Shown: positions 1 through 7,659 of the stretch, in pieces | Layout of the letters: every line of letters begins with the position of its first letter | How positions within the stretch are numbered: the first letter of the stretch is position 1 | Source: Limnoglobus sp043757025 | GTDB taxonomy: Bacteria; Planctomycetota; Planctomycetia; Gemmatales; Gemmataceae | Reading direction: 5' to 3' | Assembly: GCA_043757025.1 (NCBI GenBank) | Contig: JAYVQG010000404.1 | Span: forward strand, 1 to 13,591 | DNA length: 13,591 bases | The notes under the pieces: generated by a model | Database searches by the model: none | The model's input: only the letters and a program-made list of their open reading frames with translations | What the model was told of the DNA's origin: nothing | Program-made: the position numbers and the translations under genes

Positions 1-12
1 GATTCCGAAATC

Positions 13-61
13 GGGAATGATTCCAGGGATGGGTGGGTGGGTAAGTGGTGGAATCATTCCC
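13..61. repeat. 12-bp inverted repeat enclosing a G-quadruplex motif
   Basis: GGGAATGATTCC at 13-24 is the exact reverse complement of GGAATCATTCCC at 50-61. The loop between the arms contains four GGG runs at 26-28, 31-33, 35-37 and 39-41, with loops of 2, 1 and 1 bases. That is an ideal short-loop parallel G-quadruplex pattern on the + strand. Its function is unknown. It could be a terminator or structural element of a gene to the left of the window, or a regulator of the gene to the right. Confidence 0.7.
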
Positions 62-230
62 TGCTACCCAAAATCGCCGCAATTGAAACCAGGCCAAAAA
101 ACGTGAACGGCACCGGAGACACTGACTGGCCTCGATCCGAATGTAGCAGCCCAGCCCCTGCCCACAGATGGACTCGCGAATCCCGACTATCCGGAACAAC
201 CGATCCGAAAGTACGCATTCTCGCCTCAAG

Positions 231-309
231 TTGGATAACCGTTATCCAGTGCGGAGCGAACTTTAGCCGATGTTACGGGTACACCCGTTCTCGGGCGGAT
301 GGATCCGCC
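231..309. promoter_or_regulatory. Three consecutive palindromes in the leader of the TolC-family gene
   Basis: TGGATAAC/GTTATCCA (232-248, one central base), ACGGGT/ACCCGT (275-288) and GGCGGAT/ATCCGCC (294-309) are perfect inverted repeats. They lie within 80 bp and end 48 bp before the chosen start codon. The first looks like a dimeric-regulator operator. As RNA the three could form stems of 7, 5 and 6 bp with small loops, so a structured leader is an alternative. No clear -35/-10 pair was found, and no known riboswitch class is recognised. Confidence 0.35.
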
Positions 310-356
310 GGGGCGAGTGCGGTTACTCACAAGTAGCCGTTAGGGAGTGCGGACTC

Positions 357-1658
357 ATGATGTCACGGAATCGCCATCGTCGCCGATACTCGTTCGCGGC
401 TTTGGCAGCGAATTGTTTGTGCGCGTGGTTGACGTGCGGGACGCCGACACTCCATGCCGCCGATGCGGATAAGAAAGCGGTAGCGAAGCCTGTGGCCAGC
501 GATGTTACGACGCTTTCTCTCAAGGAATGTTTGGATATTGCCCGCGAACGTCAGCCGAATATCCGGGCGGCACACGCGAGTCATGCGGCGAGCGAAGCGG
601 GTTATCGCGGCATCATGAACCTGAGTCCGTTGGCGGCGAGGTTGTCGCCAGACGTTCCCGTTCGTCGCGAACAGGCGGCGAAGGGATTACTCGTTTCGCA
701 GGCGGAGATTCAGAAGGTCGAAGCCGAGAACGTTTACGATGTGACGCGGATGTACTTCACGTACGTTTACGCACGGCAACAGGAACTGACGGCCACCGAG
801 TTCATCGAGCAGATGGAAGTCTTTTACAAGATCGCCGAAGATCTCGTCAAGGAAGGTGCCCAGCAGGATTTGAATCAGTTCTCGCTGTTTCGGATGGAAG
901 ATGGTATCGCGAAAGTGAAGCGGCCACGGATTACGGCCCAAACGGGGCAGTTGCTTTCGCTCGCGGCACTGAAGGAAGCGATGGGCGTCGATCAATCGTA
1001 TGCGTTCATCCCGCGCGATACCGAACTCCCGGTGATGTCTGGCAACCTGACGCAGCAAGACGTTGTCGCGTTGGCGTTGAACCGGCGGCCCGAACTCGTT
1101 CAGGCGTCGGCGGGTGTCGATGCGTTTCGGCTGGAGATCCAGGCGCAGTGCAAGATCAAGTATCGCCAGGCTGTGCCGACACTTGCGGCGGGTAGCGATC
1201 TACATAGCCGCACGGTACCGGCGGCACTTCGCAACGGCGAATACCGCCCCGGTGCGCTCGCCCCGGAGATGCCGACGACTCTTGCCGGCAAGCGGGAAGA
1301 TCGCGTGGCCCGTGCCACCGAATTGAGTGCGCGACAAGATGTGCTACTCGAAAAGACCCGCGATCTCGTGCAACTGGAAGCGGTGAATGCGTTTTTGAAC
1401 TGGCAGTCGGCCAGCAAGAAAGTCGAGTTAGCCAAAGGGCGTTTCGAGACGGGCAAGAAGATGGTACAACTGTCGCGGGACAACGCACAGAACATCAAAA
1501 AGTACGACGTGCTAATTTTGAATGAAGCACTCGCGGCCGAGTCGCAGGCGGAGTATCTCGAAACCGTGTACGAGCAACTCAAGGCACTGACTTCGCTCGA
1601 GCGCGTGACTGCGGGGGGCGTCAAACCGGCGTTCCCGAGCTTAGACATTGCCCGTTAA
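357..1658 (+). CDS. TolC-family outer membrane protein (OEP-like)
   Basis: The predicted product is a 433-residue outer membrane channel-type protein of the TolC/OEP family. Members form trimeric barrel-tunnels that carry efflux or secretion substrates out of the periplasm. The start ATG at 357 is chosen because GGGAG at 343-347 is a good ribosome site and because it gives an immediate signal peptide: arginine-rich n-region, hydrophobic core, and a cut near LHAADA. The mature part begins with LSLKECLDIARERQPNIRAA, the usual first OEP repeat, and a second repeat appears around ALNRRPELVQASAG. Long polar helices run to the C terminus (LEAVNAFLNWQSASKKVELA). No RND pump, ABC permease or membrane-fusion partner is in view, so the substrate is unknown. 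A PhnD-like gene follows 54 bp later. The family is fairly sure; the transport role is inferred. Confidence 0.8.
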   Translation: MMSRNRHRRRYSFAALAANCLCAWLTCGTPTLHAADADKKAVAKPVASDVTTLSLKECLDIARERQPNIRAAHASHAASEAGYRGIMNLSPLAARLSPDVPVRREQAAKGLLVSQAEIQKVEAENVYDVTRMYFTYVYARQQELTATEFIEQMEVFYKIAEDLVKEGAQQDLNQFSLFRMEDGIAKVKRPRITAQTGQLLSLAALKEAMGVDQSYAFIPRDTELPVMSGNLTQQDVVALALNRRPELVQASAGVDAFRLEIQAQCKIKYRQAVPTLAAGSDLHSRTVPAALRNGEYRPGALAPEMPTTLAGKREDRVARATELSARQDVLLEKTRDLVQLEAVNAFLNWQSASKKVELAKGRFETGKKMVQLSRDNAQNIKKYDVLILNEALAAESQAEYLETVYEQLKALTSLERVTAGGVKPAFPSLDIAR

Positions 1659-1712
1659 TTCCCGATCCGTTCTGGCTGGTTCCGCGCGAGCGGCACCGTG
1701 AGGGGGTGGCTT

Positions 1713-2618
1713 GTGGCTCGTAGGTCTCCATCGATATGCGTCGTTCTCCTCGCGATCCTGTACGGGGCAGCGCTATCGACTGCGGCCGAGCCGGGCCTGA
1801 AAATCGGCATGATCCAGAGCATGTTTCGCGACGTGCAACCGAGCCTCGTGCAAGCCCTGTCGCGGCCATTCCGATCGCTCATCGAGAAACAAACGGGCCT
1901 GACCGGCGATGTCGAAATTCACGCGGATGCCTTCGCACTCGCGAAGAACATCCACGACGAAAAGCTGCACATCGGCGTGTTTCACGGCTACGAATACGCC
2001 TGGGTCCACAAGCAAAACCCCGAGTTTATCCCGCTCGCGCTCGCCATGCCGCAGGGCCGCACGCTGCAAGCATTCGTGGTCGTTCATAAAGACTGCACCG
2101 CGAAAGGCCTCCGCGAACTCGAAGGCGAATGTCTGACGATTCCACGCGGCACGAAGGGGCATTGCATCGCGTACATCGACAAAGCCCGTGCGGGCCTACC
2201 TGCGACGAGCGTGCGAACTTCGACGAAAAAAGGGCTGACATCTGAGGAAGCTTTGAACGCGGTGGCGAATGGCGAAAGCGAAGCCGCTCTCGTCGATGCG
2301 GCGGCCTACGCAGGCTACCTCAACCTGCAACCGGGTGGTGCGAAACAACTTCGCGTCATCTGCAAATCGGAACTGTTTCCCGCAACGGTTGTCGTTTATC
2401 GCAAAGGTTCGATCGACGAACGCACGATCGAGCAACTCCGCACCGGCCTGACGACCGCACACAAAACCGCACAGTATCGGCCACTGATGATGATCTGGAA
2501 CCTGAAGGGCTTCGAGGAAGTGCCCGCCGATTACACCGAAGACCTCGACGCGATATTGGAGTGTTACCCGTTACCGAAAACCATCGCAACCATCGGCACC
2601 GCGAAGGTGGAAAAGTAA
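1713..2618 (+). CDS. PhnD-like phosphate/phosphonate-type ABC periplasmic binding protein
   Basis: The predicted product is a 301-residue secreted solute-binding protein of the PhnD superfamily, whose members bind phosphate, phosphite or phosphonates for ABC import. GTG at 1713 is preferred because AGGGGG (1701-1706) sits 6 bases upstream; an in-frame GTG at 1698 would add five residues. A signal peptide (ICVVLLAILYGAALSTAA) precedes the mature start LKIGMIQSMF. Family signatures are the segment HIGVFHGYEYAWVHKQNPEF with following PLALA, which matches the usual D/G-x-Y-x-Y-x-x-A ligand wall, GESEAALVDAAAY in the hinge region, and a late segment LFPATVVVYRKGSIDERTIE. No permease or ATPase gene is adjacent. 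The protein may therefore be an orphan receptor or a sensor partner rather than part of a complete importer. The ligand cannot be read from the sequence. Confidence 0.75.
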   Translation: MARRSPSICVVLLAILYGAALSTAAEPGLKIGMIQSMFRDVQPSLVQALSRPFRSLIEKQTGLTGDVEIHADAFALAKNIHDEKLHIGVFHGYEYAWVHKQNPEFIPLALAMPQGRTLQAFVVVHKDCTAKGLRELEGECLTIPRGTKGHCIAYIDKARAGLPATSVRTSTKKGLTSEEALNAVANGESEAALVDAAAYAGYLNLQPGGAKQLRVICKSELFPATVVVYRKGSIDERTIEQLRTGLTTAHKTAQYRPLMMIWNLKGFEEVPADYTEDLDAILECYPLPKTIATIGTAKVEK

Positions 2619-2620
2619 GT

Positions 2621-2762
2621 CGAATTCGCATACGGTTCTTATGTAGCCCTCTCGCTCCGCGAGAGGTAAGCGTGTGGCATTGACCGCTTAGATATTCGTT
2701 TGCGATGGTTTTGCTGTCCTCTCGCGGAGCGAGAGGGCTACAATTGTCTGGGACGAATTCGC
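2621..2762. repeat. Nested palindromic repeat element (REP/MITE-like)
   Basis: Two 25-base arms, 2642-2666 and 2718-2742, are perfect reverse complements. Each arm is itself a hairpin with an 8-bp stem, CCTCTCGC against GCGAGAGG, and a 3-base loop (TCC or GGA). Between them TAAGCG (2667-2672) pairs with CGCTTA (2685-2690). The whole is bracketed by identical CGAATTCGC copies at 2621-2629 and 2754-2762, 12 and 11 bases outside the arms. The layout resembles paired REP units or a small non-autonomous element placed just after the PhnD-like gene. There is no coding content. Confidence 0.75.
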
Positions 2763-2802
2763 GTCGCGATGCTGGAATTGTTGTCGAAAGAAATATCGTG
2801 TA

Positions 2803-2835
2803 CCCTGCCCGCATCTTGCTCGGGCGGGGTTTTTT
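2803..2835 (+). terminator. Intrinsic transcription terminator
   Basis: CCCTGCCCG (2803-2811) pairs with CGGGCGGGG (2821-2829) in a 9-bp stem with one T-G wobble and a 9-base loop, followed at once by six T. This is a textbook rho-independent terminator on the + strand. It most likely ends the TolC/PhnD-like transcription unit and insulates the topoisomerase gene that starts 83 bp later. Confidence 0.8.
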
Positions 2836-2849
2836 CGTTGCCACCCACC

Positions 2850-2877
2850 TTCCCAGATCGGGAACGTGCGGTATATT
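2850..2877 (+). promoter_or_regulatory. Candidate promoter of topoisomerase subunit A
   Basis: TATATT at 2872-2877 resembles a -10 box. TTCCCA at 2850-2855, 16 bases upstream, is a weak -35 candidate (4 of 6 to TTGACA). The pair lies between the terminator and the start codon, where a promoter is expected, and would give a leader of about 35 bases. The preceding TGCGG also occurs before the TACCTT box upstream of the oxidoreductase gene at 8056. Confidence 0.35.
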
Positions 2878-2917
2878 CGTATGAACTTTCGTACAGTGTC
2901 CCAGAGGTTCTCACGCG

Positions 2918-5308
2918 ATGGCGGAATTGATCGAAACCGTTTCGATTGCCACCGAAGTCCGTTCCCGTTTTTTACGGTACGCGATGTCGGTCGTGACGGG
3001 CCGCGCGCTCCCCGATGTCCGCGATGGTTTGAAGCCGGTGCAGCGGCGCATCCTGTTCTCGATGTACAACGACTCGAATCTGACGTTCGACAAAAAAGCG
3101 CTCAAATGCGCGAAGATCGTCGGCGACGTGATGGGGAACTACCACCCGCACGGCGACGGCGCGATCTACGAAGCGCTCGTGCGAATGTCGCAAGAATGGG
3201 TGATGCGCGTGCCGCTCATCCACGGCGAAGGCAACTTCGGCTCGGTCGATGGCGACCCACCGGCGGCGTACCGTTATACTGAGGCCAAACTGGCACGCGC
3301 CGCATCGCCGTTACTCACCGAACTCGATCAAGAGACGATCGACTATCGCGACAACTATGCGGGGAACAAACGCGAGCCGATCGTGCTGCCCGCGCAGTTC
3401 CCGAACCTGCTCGTCAACGGCACCGCCGGCATCGCGGTCGGCATGGCGACGAACATTCCGCCGCACAACATGGCCGAGGTGCTGCGCGCTTGCATCTTCC
3501 TGATCGAGAACCCCGAATCGACCATCGCACAGCTCCTCGAGAAAGTGAAGGGGCCGGATTTCCCGCTCGGTGGCAAGATCGTCAGCGACAAGGCCACGCT
3601 TCGCCGCATCTACGAGACTGGCACCGGCAGCATCAAGGTGCAGGGCGAATGGAAACTCGAAGACCTCGGCAAAGGCAAGACGCAGATCGTCGTGACTTCG
3701 ATCCCGTACGGCGTCGATAAGGGGCTGCTCGAAAACACGATCGGCGGGCTGATCGAGACGAAGAAGCTGCCGCAGTTGCTCAGCATCTCGAACGAGACGA
3801 ACGACAAGGAAGGGATGCGGATCGCGCTCGAACTCAAGGCCAACACCGACCCGAACCTCGTGATGGCGTACCTGTACAAACACACCGACTTACAGAAGAA
3901 CTTCGCGTACAACATGACGGCACTCGTGCCGAGCGAAGACCGCACGAGCCTCGTGCCACGCGATGGCCTGAACCTCAAAGACATCCTCCAGCACTTCCTC
4001 GATTTCCGCTTCGAGACGATCAAACGCCGCTTCGAATTCGAGTTGCGGCAACTGCGCAGACGCATCCATTTACTCGAAGGGTTCCGGATCATTTTCAACG
4101 GCCTCGACAAGGCGATCCAGTTGATCCGCGACAGTTCCGGCAAGCCCGATGCGGCCGAGAAACTCATCGCGGAGTTCGCGCTCGATGCGGTGCAAGTCGA
4201 TGCCGTTCTCGATTCGCAACTGTACAAAATCGCGAAGCTCGAGATCAATAAAATTCTCGACGAGTTGAAGGAGAAGCGAAAGAAAGCGGATGAGATCGAG
4301 GCGATTATCGCATCCGAAAAGCGGATGTGGAACGTGACGAAAAGCGAACTCGAGAAGCTGATCGAGATCTTCCCCGAGCGGCGCAAAACGCGAATGGCGA
4401 CCGAGGGCGACATCCTCGAATTCGACGAAGAAGCGTATATTATCCGCGAAAATACCAACGTCGTACTCACGAAAGATGGCTGGGTGAAGCGCGTCGGGCG
4501 GCTGTCCTCGATCGAAAGCACGCGAGTTCGCGAAGGCGACGAAGTGCTCGCGGTGGCACCCGGAAGTACGCTCGATAGCGTGATCTTTTTCGCCGACGAT
4601 GGCATCGCGTACACGATGCGGATGAACGAAATTCCCGCGAGTTCCGGCTACGGCGAACCGGTCACGAAGTTCTTCAAGATCAACGACGGCGTAAAAATTA
4701 TCGCACTCATGACCACTGACCCGCGCTTCACGCCGGTCGATGTTCCGGCGGTGGGCGATACCCCCGCGAAGCCGCACCTGATCGTCGCGACCACGGCGGG
4801 ATACGTGCTGCGGTTGCCATTCACGAACTACCGTGCGGAGTCGAGTAAAGCGGGCCGCAAGTACGCGAAGCCCGAAGAGAAAGACAAAGTCTGCATGGTG
4901 AAGCGGATCGCCGAAGAGACGGGCGTGATACTGGCCACCGCCGAAGGGCGGCTGATTCACTTCCCGCTCGACGAAGTCAACGCACTCGCCGGCGTCGGCA
5001 AAGGCGTGATCGGCATCAAGATCGACGAGGGAGATAATTGCATCGGCGGCGCACTCGTGACCGAAGGCAAAGTCAACGACTTGAACCGGATCGTCGTCGA
5101 AACCGAATCGGGCAAGACGCAGGACTTTACGCCGAAGGGCACGAAGTCCCAGGCACGCGGCGGCAAGGGCGACAAGCCCGGTCAGCGGACGCGATTCACC
5201 CGCGTCGTGCCCGCGCCGATCGAACTCGCGAACTGGGACGAAGTCGAAGGCCGCGCCCCGCCGAAACCGAGAGACGCCGACAAACCCAACGGTACGTTGT
5301 TCGAGTGA
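2918..5308 (+). CDS. gyrA/parC: Type IIA DNA topoisomerase subunit A (DNA gyrase/topoisomerase IV, ParC-like)
   Basis: This 796-residue subunit cuts and rejoins DNA in a type IIA topoisomerase, acting with the ATPase subunit encoded 306 bp downstream. AGAGG at 2903-2907 supports the ATG at 2918. Visible parts are the winged-helix start GRALPDVRDGLKPVQRRIL (residues 28-46), the quinolone pocket HPHGDGAIYEALVRM (76-90), catalytic Tyr120 in AAYRYTEAKL, the tower and coiled-coil regions around 360-490, and a C-terminal beta-pinwheel from about 510. Glycine 81 replaces E. coli GyrA Ser83, and Glu85 replaces Asp87. No QRRGGKG box is present in the first pinwheel blade; the nearest match, QARGGKG, sits at 745-751 near the end. 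This and the NFGSVDGDPPAA wording favour a topoisomerase IV-like role, but the assignment to ParC rather than GyrA is inference. Confidence 0.93.
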   Translation: MAELIETVSIATEVRSRFLRYAMSVVTGRALPDVRDGLKPVQRRILFSMYNDSNLTFDKKALKCAKIVGDVMGNYHPHGDGAIYEALVRMSQEWVMRVPLIHGEGNFGSVDGDPPAAYRYTEAKLARAASPLLTELDQETIDYRDNYAGNKREPIVLPAQFPNLLVNGTAGIAVGMATNIPPHNMAEVLRACIFLIENPESTIAQLLEKVKGPDFPLGGKIVSDKATLRRIYETGTGSIKVQGEWKLEDLGKGKTQIVVTSIPYGVDKGLLENTIGGLIETKKLPQLLSISNETNDKEGMRIALELKANTDPNLVMAYLYKHTDLQKNFAYNMTALVPSEDRTSLVPRDGLNLKDILQHFLDFRFETIKRRFEFELRQLRRRIHLLEGFRIIFNGLDKAIQLIRDSSGKPDAAEKLIAEFALDAVQVDAVLDSQLYKIAKLEINKILDELKEKRKKADEIEAIIASEKRMWNVTKSELEKLIEIFPERRKTRMATEGDILEFDEEAYIIRENTNVVLTKDGWVKRVGRLSSIESTRVREGDEVLAVAPGSTLDSVIFFADDGIAYTMRMNEIPASSGYGEPVTKFFKINDGVKIIALMTTDPRFTPVDVPAVGDTPAKPHLIVATTAGYVLRLPFTNYRAESSKAGRKYAKPEEKDKVCMVKRIAEETGVILATAEGRLIHFPLDEVNALAGVGKGVIGIKIDEGDNCIGGALVTEGKVNDLNRIVVETESGKTQDFTPKGTKSQARGGKGDKPGQRTRFTRVVPAPIELANWDEVEGRAPPKPRDADKPNGTLFE

Positions 5309-5324
5309 GGATAAGAATCAAAAC

Positions 5325-5407
5325 TTTAACCGCGGAGTGCGCAAAGTACGCGGAGAAGAGAAATCGTAAGTTTTTACTCCGCGCTCTTTGCTCTCTCAGC
5401 GGTTAAA
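5325..5407. repeat. Palindromic repeat, copy 1
   Basis: This 83-base unit opens with TTTAACCGC and closes with GCGGTTAAA. Further inside, GCAAAG pairs with CTTTGC and CGCGGAG pairs with CTCCGCG, around an AT-rich loop containing AAGAGAAAT and AAGTTTTTA. The same layout recurs 75 bases downstream. The left arm has CGGAG where copy 2 has CAGAG, and this copy's stem is less perfect. Confidence 0.8.
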
Positions 5408-5482
5408 ATTCTTCATTGAACTACGAAGATGATGCGAAGTTGTGCATATGCATGAACTTGAATTGCCTTTGTCATTAAAACA

Positions 5483-5563
5483 TTAACCGCAGAGGTCGCA
5501 AGGTACGCGGAGAAGAGAAATTATAAGTTTTTACTCCGCGCTCTCTGCGCCCTCTGCGGTTAA
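5483..5563. repeat. Palindromic repeat, copy 2
   Basis: This 81-base unit is a direct repeat of the one at 5325-5407. Its outer stem is perfect over 13 bp, TTAACCGCAGAGG against CCTCTGCGGTTAA. An inner 7-bp stem, CGCGGAG against CTCCGCG, surrounds the same AT-rich loop. The core shared by both copies, TACGCGGAGAAGAGAAAT, is identical, while differences concentrate in the arms. Confidence 0.8.
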
Positions 5564-5614
5564 ATCTTTCGGATATTTTGCCCCGTTTTCCATACGCAGT
5601 TGCTTTGAATAGCC

Positions 5615-7552
5615 ATGACCACACCCGCTACGAAATCGAACTACACGACCAGCGACGACATCCAAGTCCTCGAAGGGTTGGAGCCGGTCCGCGTACGGCC
5701 GTCGATGTACATCGGCAGTACCGACACGAAGGGGCTGCACCACCTCGTTTGGGAGATCGTCGATAACTGCGTAGACGAGTACATCAACGGTTACGCCGAT
5801 CACATTCAGGTGACGTTGCACAAAGGCGGCGACTCGATCACAGTGCAAGATAACGGCCGTGGCATCCCGATCGACCTACACCCGAAGTTCAAGATTTCCG
5901 GCCTCGAACTCGTACTCACGAAGTTGCACGCCGGGGGCAAGTTCGGCAACAAAGACTCCAACTACTTCTACTCCGGTGGGCTTCACGGCGTCGGCGCATC
6001 GGTCGTGAATGCCCTTTCCAAGAAGCTCGTTGCGAACGTGAAGCGCGATGGTTTCGAGTATACGCAGTCGTTCTCGAAAGGCATCCCGACGACGAAACTC
6101 GAGAAGGTCGGCCCATTCCGCGGGCACGGCACGTCGATCCACTTCCGCCCCGACGACACGATCTTCCGCAACACGCATTTCGATGCCGACGTGATTCGCG
6201 TTCGCCTCGAAGACATGACGTACATTCACAGCGGGTTGAAGGTCACGTTCAAGAACGAAATCACCGGTGAGACGTTCGAACTCGCGAACCCCGCCGGCCT
6301 GCCCGCGTTCCTCGCCAAGCTCGTCGCCGACGCGCAAAAGCCGACCGTCACGCAGGCGATATTCTCTGCCGTGCGTTCGACCGGCGAGCGGATCGAAATC
6401 GCGCTCCAATGGACCGAATCGACCGATGAGACGTTCCGTTCGTACGTCAACGGCATCCGCACCGCCGCCGGTGGTACTCACGAAAACGGGCTGAAAGCCG
6501 CGATTCGCAAAGCGATCAACAACTACATCGACACGCACGACGAAGCCAAGAAATCGACGAAGGGGCTGAAAATCACCGCCGACGACATCCGCGAAGGCAT
6601 TGTGGCGGTGCTGTCGGTGTTCGTGCAGGAACCGATGTTCCAGGGACAGACGAAGGAAAAACTCAACAACCCCGAACTCGAAGCGACGATCGATAACTTC
6701 ATCCGCCCCTCGATGGAAACGTGGCTGAACAACAACAAGAGCATCGCGGACGACATCGTCGGCCGGATCGTGCTTTCGGCGAAGGCACGGCAAGCTTCGC
6801 GCGAGGCGGCGCAGGTCGTGCGGAAAACGCCGGGCAGCCGACGCGGGAGCCTGCCGGGGAAGCTCGCCGACTGCAAAGCGACCGACCTCGGCGAGAGCGA
6901 ATTGTTCATCGTCGAAGGCGACTCGGCAGGCGGTTCGGCGAAGCAAGGCCGCAACAACAAGACGCAAGCCGTGCTTCCTCTACGCGGCAAAATCCTGAAC
7001 GGCGAAGACCTATCGACCGCGAAAGTGATGTTGAATCAGGAGCTTTCGGACCTCGTCAACGCGATCGGCACCGGGGCGGGCGACAAGTTTCACTACGACG
7101 GGCTGCGTTACGGGAAGATCATCTTGCTGATGGACGCCGACGCCGACGGCTGCCACATCTGCGCGCTGATCCTCGATTTCTTCTTCCGCCACGCGATCGA
7201 ACTGATCCGCAAAGGGCACATCTACATCGCCCAACCGCCGCTGTACCGGATCGACGTGGCGAAGGAAACCTTTTGGGCGAAGGACGACGAACACAAGGAA
7301 GAAATCATCGCCGGACTGAAGGGCCGCAAGCACGACATCACACGATTCAAGGGCCTCGGCGAGATGCCGTTCCGCGTACTGTCGCAAACGACGCTCGACC
7401 CAAAATCGCGCAAGTTGTTGAAGGTCGAGATCAGCGAAAACATCGACGCGCACAACACGTTCAAGGATCTCTTGGGGAAAGACGCCGAACCCCGCTACGA
7501 GTTCATCATGCAAAAAGCCGGCCTGGCTAACCTGGAAGAGCTGGACGTGTAG
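5615..7552 (+). CDS. gyrB/parE: Type IIA DNA topoisomerase subunit B (DNA gyrase/topoisomerase IV ATPase, ParE-like)
   Basis: This 645-residue ATPase subunit drives strand passage with the subunit encoded upstream. The GHKL ATPase motifs are intact: catalytic Glu47 and Asn51 in WEIVDN, Asp79 in QDNGRGIP, the lid segment LTKLHAGGKF (101-110) and GGLHGVGASVVNALS (121-135). The TOPRIM metal site is present, with Glu434 in VEGDSAGGSAKQGR and Asp507, Asp509 and Asp511 in MDADADGCHI. The usual form of that motif is DADVDGSHI or AHI, so the alanine and cysteine are odd but leave the metal ligands untouched. The C terminus carries ITRFKGLGEM and TTLDP. The length suits ParE or short GyrB and rules out the insertion found in E. 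coli GyrB. FKGLGEM is more usual in ParE. The start at 5615 has no clear ribosome site. Confidence 0.94.
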   Translation: MTTPATKSNYTTSDDIQVLEGLEPVRVRPSMYIGSTDTKGLHHLVWEIVDNCVDEYINGYADHIQVTLHKGGDSITVQDNGRGIPIDLHPKFKISGLELVLTKLHAGGKFGNKDSNYFYSGGLHGVGASVVNALSKKLVANVKRDGFEYTQSFSKGIPTTKLEKVGPFRGHGTSIHFRPDDTIFRNTHFDADVIRVRLEDMTYIHSGLKVTFKNEITGETFELANPAGLPAFLAKLVADAQKPTVTQAIFSAVRSTGERIEIALQWTESTDETFRSYVNGIRTAAGGTHENGLKAAIRKAINNYIDTHDEAKKSTKGLKITADDIREGIVAVLSVFVQEPMFQGQTKEKLNNPELEATIDNFIRPSMETWLNNNKSIADDIVGRIVLSAKARQASREAAQVVRKTPGSRRGSLPGKLADCKATDLGESELFIVEGDSAGGSAKQGRNNKTQAVLPLRGKILNGEDLSTAKVMLNQELSDLVNAIGTGAGDKFHYDGLRYGKIILLMDADADGCHICALILDFFFRHAIELIRKGHIYIAQPPLYRIDVAKETFWAKDDEHKEEIIAGLKGRKHDITRFKGLGEMPFRVLSQTTLDPKSRKLLKVEISENIDAHNTFKDLLGKDAEPRYEFIMQKAGLANLEELDV

Positions 7553-7659
7553 ACAACTATTTAAGTTAAAACTTGGCATCCGCACGAAAGCACTTCTCAG
7601 AATAATCGGAAAATCGGGAACCCACACGATTTCGCGAAGTCAAAAAATCCAAGACGATC

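Larger units (their letters stand above)
1..356. other. Gene-free leader upstream of the TolC-family gene
   Basis: No convincing coding region is seen here. The open frames that cross it have no family resemblance, and the gene downstream has its signal peptide starting only at 357. The stretch holds a G-rich motif inside an inverted repeat at its left end, and three short palindromes between 231 and 309 that are listed separately. Bases 62-230 show nothing I can name. Confidence 0.6.
5309..5614. other. Gene-free spacer between the two topoisomerase genes
   Basis: This 306-base spacer holds no believable gene. Most of it is two copies of a palindromic repeat, listed separately. Neither copy is followed by a T-run of terminator quality, so whether the two genes share one transcript cannot be decided from sequence. 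Confidence 0.6.

Noticed and set aside
270..356. A 29-residue extension of the TolC-family protein
   Set aside because: The signal peptide and a good ribosome site place the start at 357, and the extension lies over two palindromes.
3610..4960. Long minus-strand frames opposite subunit A (up to 334 codons)
   Set aside because: They mirror the codon bias of the topoisomerase gene, overlap each other and show no domain.
5876..6967. A 363-codon minus-strand frame opposite subunit B
   Set aside because: It is a GC-driven antisense shadow of a strongly conserved gene; its Arg/Val/Phe-rich content matches no family.
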